Positions 33,876 to 44,910 of a stretch of DNA of 52,950 bases are shown in pieces; within the stretch, counting starts at the first letter, position 1, and each line of letters begins with the position of its first letter. The position numbers and the translations under genes were made by a program. The notes under the pieces were generated by a model. The model was given only the letters and a program-made list of their open reading frames with translations, was not told the origin of the DNA and did no database searches. The DNA is from Methanosaeta sp. PtaB.Bin039 (GTDB taxonomy: Archaea > Halobacteriota > Methanosarcinia > Methanotrichales > Methanotrichaceae), in the NCBI GenBank assembly GCA_002067795.1, contig MVQI01000017.1, positions 1 to 52,950 of the forward strand, given 5' to 3'.

Positions 33876-34352
33876 TTGGATAAATGGAAATATCATGCCT
33901 CACCAGCTATATCCATGCTTATCAGAGACGTGGCCGGGTCTCCACGGATAACCGCAGGCGACGGGACAGATCTCTGTGAGCTGCTGCATCCGTCTCGTGA
34001 AGGTCTGGACCTGCCATACAGCATTGCCCATGCTTCCCTCGCTCCCGGAAAGGCTTCTCATCCTCATCGCCTGCTGACCTCAACCGAGGTCTACTACATC
34101 CTTTCAGGGCAGGGCCTGATGGATGTCGATGGAGAAAGGGAGATCCTGGGGCCAGGCAATCTTGTGCTGATCCCGGCAGGCTCATGGCAGCATATAAGAA
34201 ATGTTGGCAGCGTCGATCTGATATTCCTGGCCGTGGTCCACCCTTACTGGCGGGCAGAGGACGAGATATCAAATCCGTTGCCCAGGCCCAGCAAGGAGGG
34301 CTTTGTGTCGATCCAGGAGAATGGAGTGGTCAAAGAGAACGGGCGCGTGTGA
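33876..34352 (+). CDS. Cupin-domain protein
   Basis: A 158-residue single-domain cupin. Motif 1 is ASHPHRLLTSTEVYYILSGQG with metal ligands His62, His64 and Glu71 (here six residues separate the second His and Glu, instead of the usual three or four). Motif 2 is GPGNLVLIPAGSWQHIRNVG with His106. Metal binding is likely; catalysis is unknown. A TATA-like ATAAATACTTT at about 33836-33846 lies some 30 bases before TTG 33876, so the mRNA may be almost leaderless; ATG 33915 is an alternative. Next to the HPPD-like gene. Confidence 0.8.
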   Translation: MDKWKYHASPAISMLIRDVAGSPRITAGDGTDLCELLHPSREGLDLPYSIAHASLAPGKASHPHRLLTSTEVYYILSGQGLMDVDGEREILGPGNLVLIPAGSWQHIRNVGSVDLIFLAVVHPYWRAEDEISNPLPRPSKEGFVSIQENGVVKENGRV

Positions 34353-34464
34353 GAGCTCCTGATCACCTGTTGGGTCTCATCTGAAAGACCACAGTTCAGG
34401 CAGAGATGGAGGGTCACTCTCCAAATAGCGATAGGATGGCGCCCCTGAACAAGGGTGAGCAAAT

Positions 34465-35577
34465 TTGAGCGAAAAAACCATCGTCTCCGAGCTGATCAAT
34501 AGCGATGAGCGCCTCCGTGAACAGGCCCCAAGGATTGTGGAGGCCAGAGAGGAGGCGGGTCTGGAAGGTCTGGTTGGCGGGCTGCAGGCAGTGATCATAA
34601 ACACCGAGCCCGATCGCTGGCATGCGGCGGCAGAGGAGCTCCTGCGTTTCACAGGCCTATCTCTTTCGGATGCCTTTGTATCCAAGGGATTTCGAACCTG
34701 TGTCTTCAAGACGCCTGGCCAAGGCCAGTTCCGGTCGGCTGATATAATTCTGCGTTGCCGCACATATGGCGAAAATCCTTTCCTCATCCAAGGTCCGGCT
34801 GCTCGAACCGCCGACAGGCCCAATACACGTCTGGAGACGTTCGTCTTCGAGACGCCGGATCTGTCCGAATACGTCTCAATCCAGAGGTCCAGGGGGCTCT
34901 CCTTCATGACCAGTGAGCCTGTGCGCACTGAGGCTTACTCGTTCATCCAGACCCTTCCATCGGCATATACCGGAAACTCACTCGGCATCATACAGTGGCA
35001 TGACGAGCCGGGCTGCTATGGGGACGGGGCCGAACCGATTGACCTCGGCCTGCGAAAGCCAAACTCCTCATACCTTGAGAACATACGCTGGCTGGACCAT
35101 GCCGCAACAAGGGTCAAGGCCCAGGATCGCGACTTGGCCATACTGGAGTTCATGCAGCTCACAAACTACCGTTTCGATTTCGCAGTCTACGTGGAGTCTT
35201 TGAACTCAATAACCAGCGTGGCCAGGCTCTCCCCAAGGGACTTCGCCATGGTCTTCACCTCAGGAATCCGCCCCTACGATGGGGGCCAGCAATCAGGTCC
35301 AACCGAGATGTTCATCCGCAACTACGGCACACGGGTTCACCATCTGGCCTTCCAGACCGAGGCGATTGAAGAGACATTTGCCGGTCTCAAGGAGGGCGGC
35401 CTAAAATTCCTGATAGGTCTGGTCGGCTCGCCGCAGGAAGGCCTCAAGCAGACCTTCTCACAGCCTTCTCCCAGCACATTGCTGGTAAATGAGTACATCC
35501 ACCGCTACGGCGGCTTTGACGGATTCTTCACCAAGTCGAATGTCACCCTGCTCACAGCGTCCACAGCGCGGCAGTGA
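34465..35577 (+). CDS. VOC-fold protein resembling 4-hydroxyphenylpyruvate dioxygenase
   Basis: A 370-residue protein with two vicinal-oxygen-chelate domains in HPPD arrangement. The C-terminal domain keeps the iron-ligand pattern: WLDHAATRV (first His), GTRVHHLAFQTEAIEETFAGL (second His) and LLVNEYIHRYGG (Glu). The family end GGFDGFFTKSNV resembles the GNFxxLF tail of HPPD. True HPPD needs O2, so in an apparent strict anaerobe the reaction is uncertain. GGTGA (34454-34458) six bases before TTG 34465 supports the start. Its neighbours are a cupin and a TspO relic. Confidence 0.7.
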   Translation: MSEKTIVSELINSDERLREQAPRIVEAREEAGLEGLVGGLQAVIINTEPDRWHAAAEELLRFTGLSLSDAFVSKGFRTCVFKTPGQGQFRSADIILRCRTYGENPFLIQGPAARTADRPNTRLETFVFETPDLSEYVSIQRSRGLSFMTSEPVRTEAYSFIQTLPSAYTGNSLGIIQWHDEPGCYGDGAEPIDLGLRKPNSSYLENIRWLDHAATRVKAQDRDLAILEFMQLTNYRFDFAVYVESLNSITSVARLSPRDFAMVFTSGIRPYDGGQQSGPTEMFIRNYGTRVHHLAFQTEAIEETFAGLKEGGLKFLIGLVGSPQEGLKQTFSQPSPSTLLVNEYIHRYGGFDGFFTKSNVTLLTASTARQ

Positions 35578-35610
35578 GCAGGCAAACGGCTGCTGCATCA
35601 AGGAGGAAAG

Positions 35611-36110
35611 ATGGGACCATTGAGGGAGAGGAGTTTGGTATCGCGGGATGCGGTTCGACTGTTGGTCAGCATATCGATCTGCCAGTTGGCAGGGTTATTG
35701 GGATCTGTGTTCACCAGCAGGTCGGTATCGTCCTGGTATCCTGCCCTGGCCAAGTCGGAATTCACCCCTCCCGGAATGGTGATCGGCATTGTGTGGACCG
35801 CTCTGTTCATAATGATGGGCCTGGCCCTGTTCCTGGTCTGGCGTCGATCTGGCCAGGCAGGCCAGCGGAAGGCTTTGACGGTGTTTCGCGGTTCAGCTGG
35901 TGGTGAATGTCTCGTGGTCTGCCGCCTTCTTCGGACTTGCGTTCACCTGCCCTGGCCATGGCGGCCATAGTGATTCTCTGGGTGCTGATCGTCCATACCA
36001 TACTGCGGTTCTGGGAGGTATCCAGGCCTGCGGCATCCCTGCTGCTGCCTTATCTATTGTGGGTCACCTTTGCCGCCTACCTGAATTTCTCTATCTGGCA
36101 GCTCAACTGA
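35611..36110 (+). pseudogene. TspO/MBR-like (tryptophan-rich sensory protein) with two frameshifts
   Basis: Three consecutive frames give one TspO: frame 1 reads ISICQLAGLLGSVFTSRSVSSWYPALAK and WTALFIMMGLALFLVW up to KALTVF; frame 2 continues AVQLVVNVSWSAAFFGL; frame 3 continues RSPALAMAAIVILWVLIVH and ends PYLLWVTFAAYLNFSIWQLN. An extra T near 35882-35885 and an extra base near 35938-35941 explain both shifts. With both removed, the reading frame is 498 nt and encodes 165 residues, the normal TspO size. GGAGGA just before ATG 35611 is intact. It is either a very young pseudogene or has two sequencing errors. Confidence 0.8.
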
Positions 36111-36271
36111 GGTCCGCCTGAAGATCGCCATTTCGGCAGATCCACATCATGATAGTGCAGGCTGCGCGATCTGCAAACATCCGTAAGAATTGTGCGGGCC
36201 GCGCCATTCGCATCCCTGGCGCAGCCGACGCATTTGAGTCCATCAGATATTTCTTGCTGTGGACTTGAGGC

Positions 36272-37414
36272 TCATTGCAGCCCCAGGCTTTCAGATCCTC
36301 CCTCGGAACCGAGGCCGGTGCAGAGGCACCTTCCGCCAGACCAGTGGCAAGATGGGTTATCCTCGCACTGCTCCTGTGGCGATGGAGATGGCTCAGGCAT
36401 AGGCTCGGGTCCAGGCATGGGCTCCGGCTCAGGGGGGTTGAGTCCTCGACAGTAACAGTGCCCGTTTGACCAGCTGCACTGTGGATTGGACTCGCACTGT
36501 GTCTTCTCCGGGTCCTCGGGGTTGAGCCCCCGACAGTAGCAGTGCCCGTTTGACCAGCTGCACTGTGGATTGGACTCGCACTGTGTCTTCTCCGGGTCCT
36601 CGGGGATCAAGCCACGGCAATAGCAATGGCCGTTGAACCAGTCGCATTCTGGATTGGACTCGCACTTCTCCTTTGGGGTTGGGGGTCGCAATCCTCGGCA
36701 GTAGCAGTGACCGTTCGACCAGCTGCACTGTGGGTTGGACTCGCATCTCTCCTTGGGAGTGGGCTGTGGCTGAGGCGGCGATACCTGGTAAACATCGACC
36801 ACCAGCATGTTGCTCTGCTGGTCCCCGATATAGAAGACCGACTTATGCCTTCCGGGGATATCCGCATAGAACCATAAGTAATAGTAGCCGGGAGCGACCG
36901 GCATCAGGCTATACAGCTTCACGTAGCCGCCAGGGTATATCTCGTAAAGGTCGATGGGGTCGTAGGTGGGCACGTAGATGAGCTCCCTGGCCCATCCGCC
37001 CAGCGGCAGGCTGGCATACCAGGACCATCCCATTGCCCTCTCGATCCAGAGCCCGGCAAAGCTATCCTGTATCAGAGTCGAGAAGGTATCCCAGCCGAGG
37101 TAGCTGCCCTGATAATATATGTAGTCCGGGGAAAATTCAGCCAGGTCGGTGGGCTGCGGACCAGTCAGCTGATCCGCTGACGGGGCCTGATCGGTATAGA
37201 CTGCCTGTTCAGTTCCAGCGTCTGATAGTGTCGTTGTCGGCGCACCTGTCTGAACCTCAGCGCTTAACCAGGCGCTGGGAGAGGATATGGACTCGAATTG
37301 GGACTGAGTAAGGTTCTCAGCCCCCACCTCCGCTGTGATATCGTACCCTCCCAGGGATGTGCCCATCAGGAGCAAATTCATCAACATTAAAGCGGCAATT
37401 TTGCTGCTATTCAC
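36272..37414 (-). CDS. Secreted protein with five cysteine-rich repeats
   Basis: A 380-residue exported protein. The signal peptide is MNSSKIAALMLMNLLLMGTS. Residues about 25-215 are a Thr/Ser- and Tyr-rich domain of unknown fold (YYYLWFYADIPGRHKSVFYIG). Then five repeats follow from about residue 224 to 365, each CESNPQCSWSNGHCYC or close (C-X5-C-X6-C-X-C), beginning at about 224, 251, 279, 307 and 350 and joined by Pro/Glu-rich linkers such as NPEDPEKTQ. Twenty Cys in a regular pattern point to disulfides or metal sites outside the cell. Minus-strand TATA TTAAATATATT (37484-37494) and an AGGAGAGAG ribosome site support expression. Confidence 0.8.
   Translation of the reverse strand: MNSSKIAALMLMNLLLMGTSLGGYDITAEVGAENLTQSQFESISSPSAWLSAEVQTGAPTTTLSDAGTEQAVYTDQAPSADQLTGPQPTDLAEFSPDYIYYQGSYLGWDTFSTLIQDSFAGLWIERAMGWSWYASLPLGGWARELIYVPTYDPIDLYEIYPGGYVKLYSLMPVAPGYYYLWFYADIPGRHKSVFYIGDQQSNMLVVDVYQVSPPQPQPTPKERCESNPQCSWSNGHCYCRGLRPPTPKEKCESNPECDWFNGHCYCRGLIPEDPEKTQCESNPQCSWSNGHCYCRGLNPEDPEKTQCESNPQCSWSNGHCYCRGLNPPEPEPMPGPEPMPEPSPSPQEQCEDNPSCHWSGGRCLCTGLGSEGGSESLGLQ
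36437..36745 (-). repeat. Direct repeats coding the Cys-rich units
   Basis: Repeats 3 and 4 are almost identical at the DNA level with an 84-bp period; for example CAGCTGCACTGTGGATTGG begins at 36471 and again at 36555. Repeats 1 and 2 have diverged more, and repeat 5 (36320-36367) lies outside this block after a longer Pro-rich linker. The near identity suggests recent unit duplication. Confidence 0.8.
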
Positions 37415-38070
37415 GTTTTCTCTCTCCTATCAAGCTCATTGTTTCTTAGATTATCCCTCGATATAGGTATACCCAACAGCTGAATATATTTAACTTCCAT
37501 CGATTCTGTAATATCGATCGCTCCTTCGGAACTCTCCCCAGCTGGACCGAAGAGATGCCAGCCCCATTAATTCATTTGAGTAAATCTATGTTTTGAGGCC
37601 GGAGGTCGCCTGGAAAAATAGATATTGTCGATTTTATATTATGCTCAAATCCGCGATTCAAGATCTGATCACTGAAGATTAATTGCGCAAGTTCGCGAAG
37701 AGGCAGCTGCGATGTCGATCTGAAGACGAATATCGCAGTCTAATATCGTCACCTGGCCGCTTGAGTCGGACCATTTAAAGGATGTGGCAAGGAAACACCG
37801 CCTCCGTTGTTGGGGATTTGCAGCTGCACATATCCCTCGTGGTCTTGGGGGTGCAGTCGACGGCAATCCCTGCCAATACAAATCGATTGGATTTGGCTGA
37901 AATATCAGCCCCTCATATGCCTTGAGATAGCCTTTTAGTCTCAGCTATGAGATTCGGTTTTCGGAGGCCCCGGTTACTGGCTTTGGCAGGATGCCGGGAA
38001 AAAAGAGGCGGAGGAGGCCGGATCCGGATTTTTTAGTCCTCTTTTTTTCGCCTCATCGGCAAACATGGTA
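37415..38070. other. Gene-free stretch between the Cys-repeat gene and hcp
   Basis: No gene is supported. The left part carries the AT-rich promoter of the Cys-repeat gene (minus-strand TTAAATATATT at 37484-37494). The right end has CCGGATCCGG (38018-38027) flanked by A6 on one side and T6/T7 on the other, a possible two-way terminator for hcp. The middle 37600-37960 shows nothing I can name. Confidence 0.5.
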
Positions 38071-39681
38071 TCAGGCCGGCACCATTCTCTTCAGATCAGC
38101 CTCCACCGTCGTCTGAGGTTTGATGTCGAAGCTTTCCACCAGGACCTTGAGAACCCCGGGGGAGACGAATGCAGGCAGGCTTGGGCCGAGGGTGATGTCC
38201 TTTACCCCCAGGCTGAGCAAGGCCAGCAATACCAGGACCGCTTTTTGCTCGAACCAGGCGATGTTGTATGATATCGGCAGCTCATTTATCCCCATGCCTA
38301 AGGCGCCTGCCAGGGCCTGGGCGACAGCCACCAGGGAGTAGCAGTCGTTGCACTGACCTGCATCCAGCAAGCGGGGGATGCCGCCTATCTCGCCCAAGGG
38401 CAGCCTGTTGTAGCGATACTTGGCGCACCCTGCAGTGAGGATGACAGTATCCGAGGGAAGGGCCTGGGCGAACCTGGCGTAGTAATCGCGGCTCTTGTGG
38501 CGGCCATCGCAGCCGGCCATGACTACAAACCTCCTTATGGCCCCGCCCTTTATCGCGCCGATCACCTCATCTGCCAGGGCAAGGACTGCGTCATGGGCGC
38601 AGCCGGTGATGACGGTTCCGTCCTCAAGGTTCTTTGGGGGCGCAGAGAGCCGGGCCTGCTCGATCACGGGGTTGAAGTCCTTATTGCCGTCAGGTCCTGT
38701 CGGGATGTGTTTGAGCCCTGGAAATCCAACCGGTCCGGTTGTATAGACCCGCGTGGCGTAGCTTTCCCGGGGCGGGACGAGGCAGTTGGTGGTCATGAGT
38801 ATGGGGCCGTTGAACTGCTCGAACTCTTCCCTCTGAAGGGGCCAGGAGCCCCCGTAGTTGCCCACCAGGTTGTCGTATCGCTTGAAGTAGGGGTAGGCAT
38901 GCGCAGGCAGCATCTCGCCGTGGGTATAGACGTCAACGCCAGATCCTTTTGTCTGCTCCAGGAGCATTGCCAGATCCTTCAGGTCGTGGCCGCTTATCAG
39001 GATGCCTGGCCTATCTCCTGCTTTGGTGCTCACTGATGTGATCTCCGGCTTTCCATATGCCTCGGTATTGGCCTGGTCAAGCAGGGCAAGGGCTCTGACT
39101 CCGGTGCTGCCGCATCTGAGCACCCAGGCTGTCATATCCTGTGCAGAGAGGTCTTGCAAGGTGGATGCCAGAGCCTCCTGTATGAACGTCTCGATCTCGG
39201 CATCCCGCTTACCAAGCACAGCTGCATGATGATAGTAAGCCCCAAGTCCTTTGAGGCCGCAAATCAGGATCTGTTGCAGGGAGCGCACGTCCTCATTTTC
39301 CGTGCTAAGAACTCCGACGGTGGCGGCCTTGCTGGCCAGGTCTTCAGCCGCCGCCGGCTTCCAGGTGCAGGCATCGGATTCATCAGTGCCGGCGGGCGGC
39401 AGAGAGTCCCGCAGCAGCAGCGTCTTGTATATGATATCCTGGAAATAGGCAGGATCGAAGTTCACATTGGTCAACGTCTCGAACAGCCGCTCTGCCACGA
39501 ATATGCCCACGTCGTCCCGGCCCTTGCCGGCCTTTGCAGCGCTGAGGTTTCTTATCGACAAGCCCTTCAGCAGGTATACCAGCAGATCCTGCAGCTCTGC
39601 CGTACTCGCGTCTTTCCCGCAAACTCCTGCCTTGGTACAGCCCTGGCCGCCGGCAGTCTCCTGACACTGGAAACAGAACAT
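38071..39681 (-). CDS. hcp: Hybrid cluster protein (Hcp)
   Basis: The 536-residue Fe-S protein historically called hydroxylamine reductase; Hcp proteins reduce NO or hydroxylamine and protect anaerobes from nitrosative stress. The N-terminal MFCFQCQETAGGQGCTKAGVC gives CX2CX8CX5C for the cubane cluster. Hybrid-cluster ligands are seen in GHDLKD, YTHGEMLPAHAY, TTNCLVPP, TAGCAKYRY and GQCNDCYS. ATG 39681 (MFCFQC) follows GGGAAGTGA; the frame extends to 39720, into the control region. Transcribed away from the HxlR-type gene, which probably controls it. Confidence 0.95.
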   Translation of the reverse strand: MFCFQCQETAGGQGCTKAGVCGKDASTAELQDLLVYLLKGLSIRNLSAAKAGKGRDDVGIFVAERLFETLTNVNFDPAYFQDIIYKTLLLRDSLPPAGTDESDACTWKPAAAEDLASKAATVGVLSTENEDVRSLQQILICGLKGLGAYYHHAAVLGKRDAEIETFIQEALASTLQDLSAQDMTAWVLRCGSTGVRALALLDQANTEAYGKPEITSVSTKAGDRPGILISGHDLKDLAMLLEQTKGSGVDVYTHGEMLPAHAYPYFKRYDNLVGNYGGSWPLQREEFEQFNGPILMTTNCLVPPRESYATRVYTTGPVGFPGLKHIPTGPDGNKDFNPVIEQARLSAPPKNLEDGTVITGCAHDAVLALADEVIGAIKGGAIRRFVVMAGCDGRHKSRDYYARFAQALPSDTVILTAGCAKYRYNRLPLGEIGGIPRLLDAGQCNDCYSLVAVAQALAGALGMGINELPISYNIAWFEQKAVLVLLALLSLGVKDITLGPSLPAFVSPGVLKVLVESFDIKPQTTVEADLKRMVPA

Positions 39682-39773
39682 ATGATCACTTCCCGGGAGG
39701 TGACAATCGTCACCTCTCATGGTATACTAAAGATACCAATCTATATATGCTATGAAGTTTCCGGAAGTATACC
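39682..39773. promoter_or_regulatory. hcp / HxlR divergent control region with paired operators
   Basis: In 92 bases there are a perfect inverted repeat GGTGACAATCGTCACC (39699-39714), the motif GGTATAC (39721-39727) with an inverted partner GATACC (39732-39737), and another inverted copy GTATACC (39767-39773) immediately before the regulator's ATG. CTATATATG (39741-39749) is a TATA box for the regulator. GTATAC-type half sites suit a dimeric HxlR repressor; the positions would block both genes. Confidence 0.65.
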
Positions 39774-40133
39774 ATGCAGGATGGATGCACCGTAAACCGG
39801 ACCGTCCAGTACGTTGCCCGCAAGTGGACCCTCTTGATACTGCTTGAGCTATACAAGGGAGTGAACCACACCAGGCGTTTCTCAGAGCTAAAAGCCTGTC
39901 TGTCAGGCATAACTCAGAAGGTGCTCTCCGCCAGGCTGAAGGAGCTCGAGCGGGAGGGGCTGGTTGAGAACCGGGTGGATGCCACCACCCGCCCGGTCAA
40001 GAGCGAGTACACGCTCACCGATAGCGGCCTGGAGATCATCGAGATTGTGAAAGCGATGAAGCGCTGGGCCCTGCGATGGAAGATCACCAACATCGAATGC
40101 AGCTGCCAGGATTGCAGCCAGTGCGTTCTGTGA
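39774..40133 (+). CDS. HxlR-family winged-helix regulator with Cys-rich tail
   Basis: A 119-residue HxlR-type transcription factor. It has the family's N-terminal Cys (MQDGCTVNRTVQYVARKWTL) and helix-turn-helix segments (RRFSELKACLSGITQKVLSARLKELEREGLVENR). Many HxlR proteins sense oxidants or electrophiles through that Cys. Here a second feature is an added C-terminal cluster, ECSCQDCSQCVL, with four Cys that could bind a metal or Fe-S centre. Divergent from hcp and preceded by GTATACC sites, so it probably controls hcp and itself. Near-leaderless start. Confidence 0.88.
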   Translation: MQDGCTVNRTVQYVARKWTLLILLELYKGVNHTRRFSELKACLSGITQKVLSARLKELEREGLVENRVDATTRPVKSEYTLTDSGLEIIEIVKAMKRWALRWKITNIECSCQDCSQCVL

Positions 40134-40466
40134 TCTGACAACCACTGAAAAGCGCAGAAGCCTGCCAGCATTGGCCCATCTTGACGAGGCCGATCCATCT
40201 CTTTGGGAGACGTATGGCGAGGTGCGCCCTCGGATTTAAGAGGTTCCTCTTCGCCCAAAACCAGGGCATCGCTTGGTCGGTTGGGATACGCCTGCCAGAG
40301 GCTCGCTCTGAAGGCAAGGAGTGCTCGATGTCGCAGACAGTTGTCAAGACACCGAGGGATGGTGGGCAGAACCAGGCAATTTCCGGACGGCTGCTTCCTG
40401 TGTGCCGTCTCTCTAAACCTGGATTACCTTTATCCGCCACCTCTCAGAGATCATCTCGGCCAGATA
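40134..40466 (+). promoter_or_regulatory. uvrA upstream region
   Basis: No gene is supported. ACCTTTATCC at about 40426-40435 is a TATA-like element of the window's common type, about 25-30 bases before ATG 40467, so the uvrA mRNA is probably nearly leaderless. Confidence 0.5.
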
Positions 40467-43307
<2,841 letters not shown>

Positions 43308-43548
43308 TCGGTGTCATGCGGGATATTCTCCCCATCTGACGTTCCAGTGAGTGCCCACATTGCCTGCCGCAAGTTTTCCGGCCGGGTCATTGGGACGATA
43401 CTCGCATGGAGCTGCCGTCTCTCTGGCTGGTCCCCGGCCATGATGCCGGATCCTAAACTATATTGTTGATATTATTAATTAATTCAAATATTCAAAGAAA
43501 ACGTTAAATAGTTTTATAACACTTAATTGTTATGAATTCTGGGGAGGT
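43308..43548 (+). promoter_or_regulatory. Strong promoter and ribosome site before small genes
   Basis: AT-rich from 43451. AGTTTTATAAC at about 43511-43521 is a TATA box; a start near 43540 is followed almost at once by GGGGAGGT (43540-43547) and ATG 43549. This is a complete expression signal in front of a gene I cannot name. Confidence 0.5.
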
Positions 43549-43758
43549 ATGACGAGCCAGATAAGGAAAAGAAGTATGACTAGAAACTCGATAATCGATG
43601 GATTGTTATGCCACGCCGTTCAGCCGCCATCATGCGGCGCGCTAGGGCGGGATTTGCTCCTGCGGCATCCGAATCGGTGTTATCGCTGTGATTGCGGGGT
43701 GGATTTTACAGGTTCCATCGAGGATGAAGGAGGTCTGTCGTTAGAATGGTGGGCTTAG
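43549..43758 (+). CDS. Small protein of unknown function
   Basis: A 69-residue frame with a strong TATA box and ribosome site directly upstream. It starts MTSQIRKRSMTRNSIIDG and contains a CYRCDCGVDFTG segment that might bind a metal. No family is recognised and base use is not decisive. It overlaps the following small gene by 13 bases. Confidence 0.4.
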   Translation: MTSQIRKRSMTRNSIIDGLLCHAVQPPSCGALGRDLLLRHPNRCYRCDCGVDFTGSIEDEGGLSLEWWA

Positions 43759-43985
43759 CGGAAAATGCACAGGACAGGTCCAGATCGTGGAGGTTCTTGC
43801 CTCAGGGCGAACACGACTGCGGGGCGGTTGATGAGCGTGAAGCCCGCATGCTCATGCATCAGATAATGGCTGAGATTCGAAGATCCAATGCTCCGGCCTG
43901 GGTGGCCGAGGAGCTGGAGAAGAAGCTGGACTGCCATGTCTGCTGCCTGTCTCTGCAAAGTCGCTTTCCGGTTACCTCTCATTAG
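43746..43985 (+). CDS. Small protein of unknown function, coupled to the preceding gene
   Basis: A 79-residue frame with GGAGG (43729-43733) 12 bases upstream. It has a helical, acidic middle (DEREARMLMHQIMAEIRRS, AWVAEELEKKL) that looks like a real folded segment, and ends CHVCCLSLQSRF with three Cys. No family is recognised. Confidence 0.4.
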   Translation: MVGLAENAQDRSRSWRFLPQGEHDCGAVDEREARMLMHQIMAEIRRSNAPAWVAEELEKKLDCHVCCLSLQSRFPVTSH

Positions 43986-44454
43986 ATTGGAATCAACTGG
44001 CCAATTGACCGCAGCATCGATCTTTTGGCATCTTTGCGTCAATTGACGGTGCCTGAGATCCGCAGATCAGGACGGAGGAGACGCGTCTCCTAGCTCGCGG
44101 TTTAGATGACCCTGGTCAGGATTGGTCTTCATGTACGCCGCTGCTCTTTCGGCGAATGGTTTCTTGAGTTATCGCTTCATACAGCAGGCGATTCTCTGAT
44201 CAGTTTTCCCGCATCAAGAAGCGCTTGATGGTTGTTGCGCTGATACGATCCAACGTTGGCCGGTCGTAACAGCTCTCTCTGGTCCTGCCCTTTCCTGAAG
44301 TGGCTGGTTTTTCCTGCTGAGCGATATAAAAAGCTAGTCGATCACGAGTATTAGGTATTTATTGATGTAGGATCAAGCCTCTCGACAGAACCTGCATCTG
44401 AGATATGGCAGCCTGATATTCCCTCAGACTGACAGGTCCGATGGGTGGATAATA
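43986..44454 (+). promoter_or_regulatory. Leader of the redox operon with palindromes
   Basis: No gene is supported. CAATTGAC (about 43999-44006) and GTCAATTG (about 44038-44045) form 8-bp inverted arms. A perfect 14-bp palindrome GGAGACGCGTCTCC lies at 44077-44090. GATATAAAAAG at 44323-44333 is a strong TATA box, giving a start near 44355 and a leader of about 100 bases that could carry control. Confidence 0.5.
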
Positions 44455-44910
44455 GTGGTCGACAGGGAGAAGGTTCTGGAGATAATCGAGGGCTACCGCG
44501 GCCAGGATGGCATCTTGATCCAGCTCCTGCTGGACCTGCAGGCCGAGTTCAACTGGATACCAAGAGAGGCCATATCGATAGTTAGCGAGCAGCTGCGGGT
44601 GCCCAAGAGCCAGATTTACCGGATAGCCAGCTTTTACAAGGCCATGAGCCTCTGTCCGGTTGGCAGACACTCAATTCAGGTTTGCATGGGCACCGCCTGC
44701 CAGGTTCGAGGAGCTCAAAAGGTCCTTGACCTGACCGGATCGAGGCTGATGATAAAGCCTGGCGAGACCACGCATGATATGTCATTCAGCCTTAGGAGGG
44801 TGAACTGCCTGGGATGCTGTGCCATGGGTCCGGTAATTGTTGTGGATAAGGATTATCATGGCAACGTGACCGCCGAAGGCGTGGATAGGATCATCGAGCG
44901 ATATGACTGA
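44455..44910 (+). CDS. NuoE/HydC-like [2Fe-2S] subunit
   Basis: A 151-residue thioredoxin-like ferredoxin subunit, as in NuoE of complex I, HoxE and HydC of electron-bifurcating hydrogenases. The [2Fe-2S] ligands are Cys77 and Cys82 in CMGTAC and Cys118 and Cys122 in NCLGCCAMGP. A helical N-terminal domain (EKVLEIIEGYRGQDGILIQLLLDLQ) and the QLRVPKSQIYRIASFYKA segment are typical. GTG 44455 follows GGGTGGA. First gene of a three-gene operon; it would pass electrons between the NuoF-like flavin and the other clusters. Confidence 0.92.
   Translation: MVDREKVLEIIEGYRGQDGILIQLLLDLQAEFNWIPREAISIVSEQLRVPKSQIYRIASFYKAMSLCPVGRHSIQVCMGTACQVRGAQKVLDLTGSRLMIKPGETTHDMSFSLRRVNCLGCCAMGPVIVVDKDYHGNVTAEGVDRIIERYD

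Noticed and set aside
36437-36745. Regularly spaced repeats that could suggest a CRISPR array
   Set aside because: The units are in-frame protein repeats with coding linkers of changing length, not repeats with unique spacers.
40203-40466. 88-codon N-terminal extension of UvrA
   Set aside because: The TATA-like element lies inside it and UvrA proteins start at [13 protein letters not shown].
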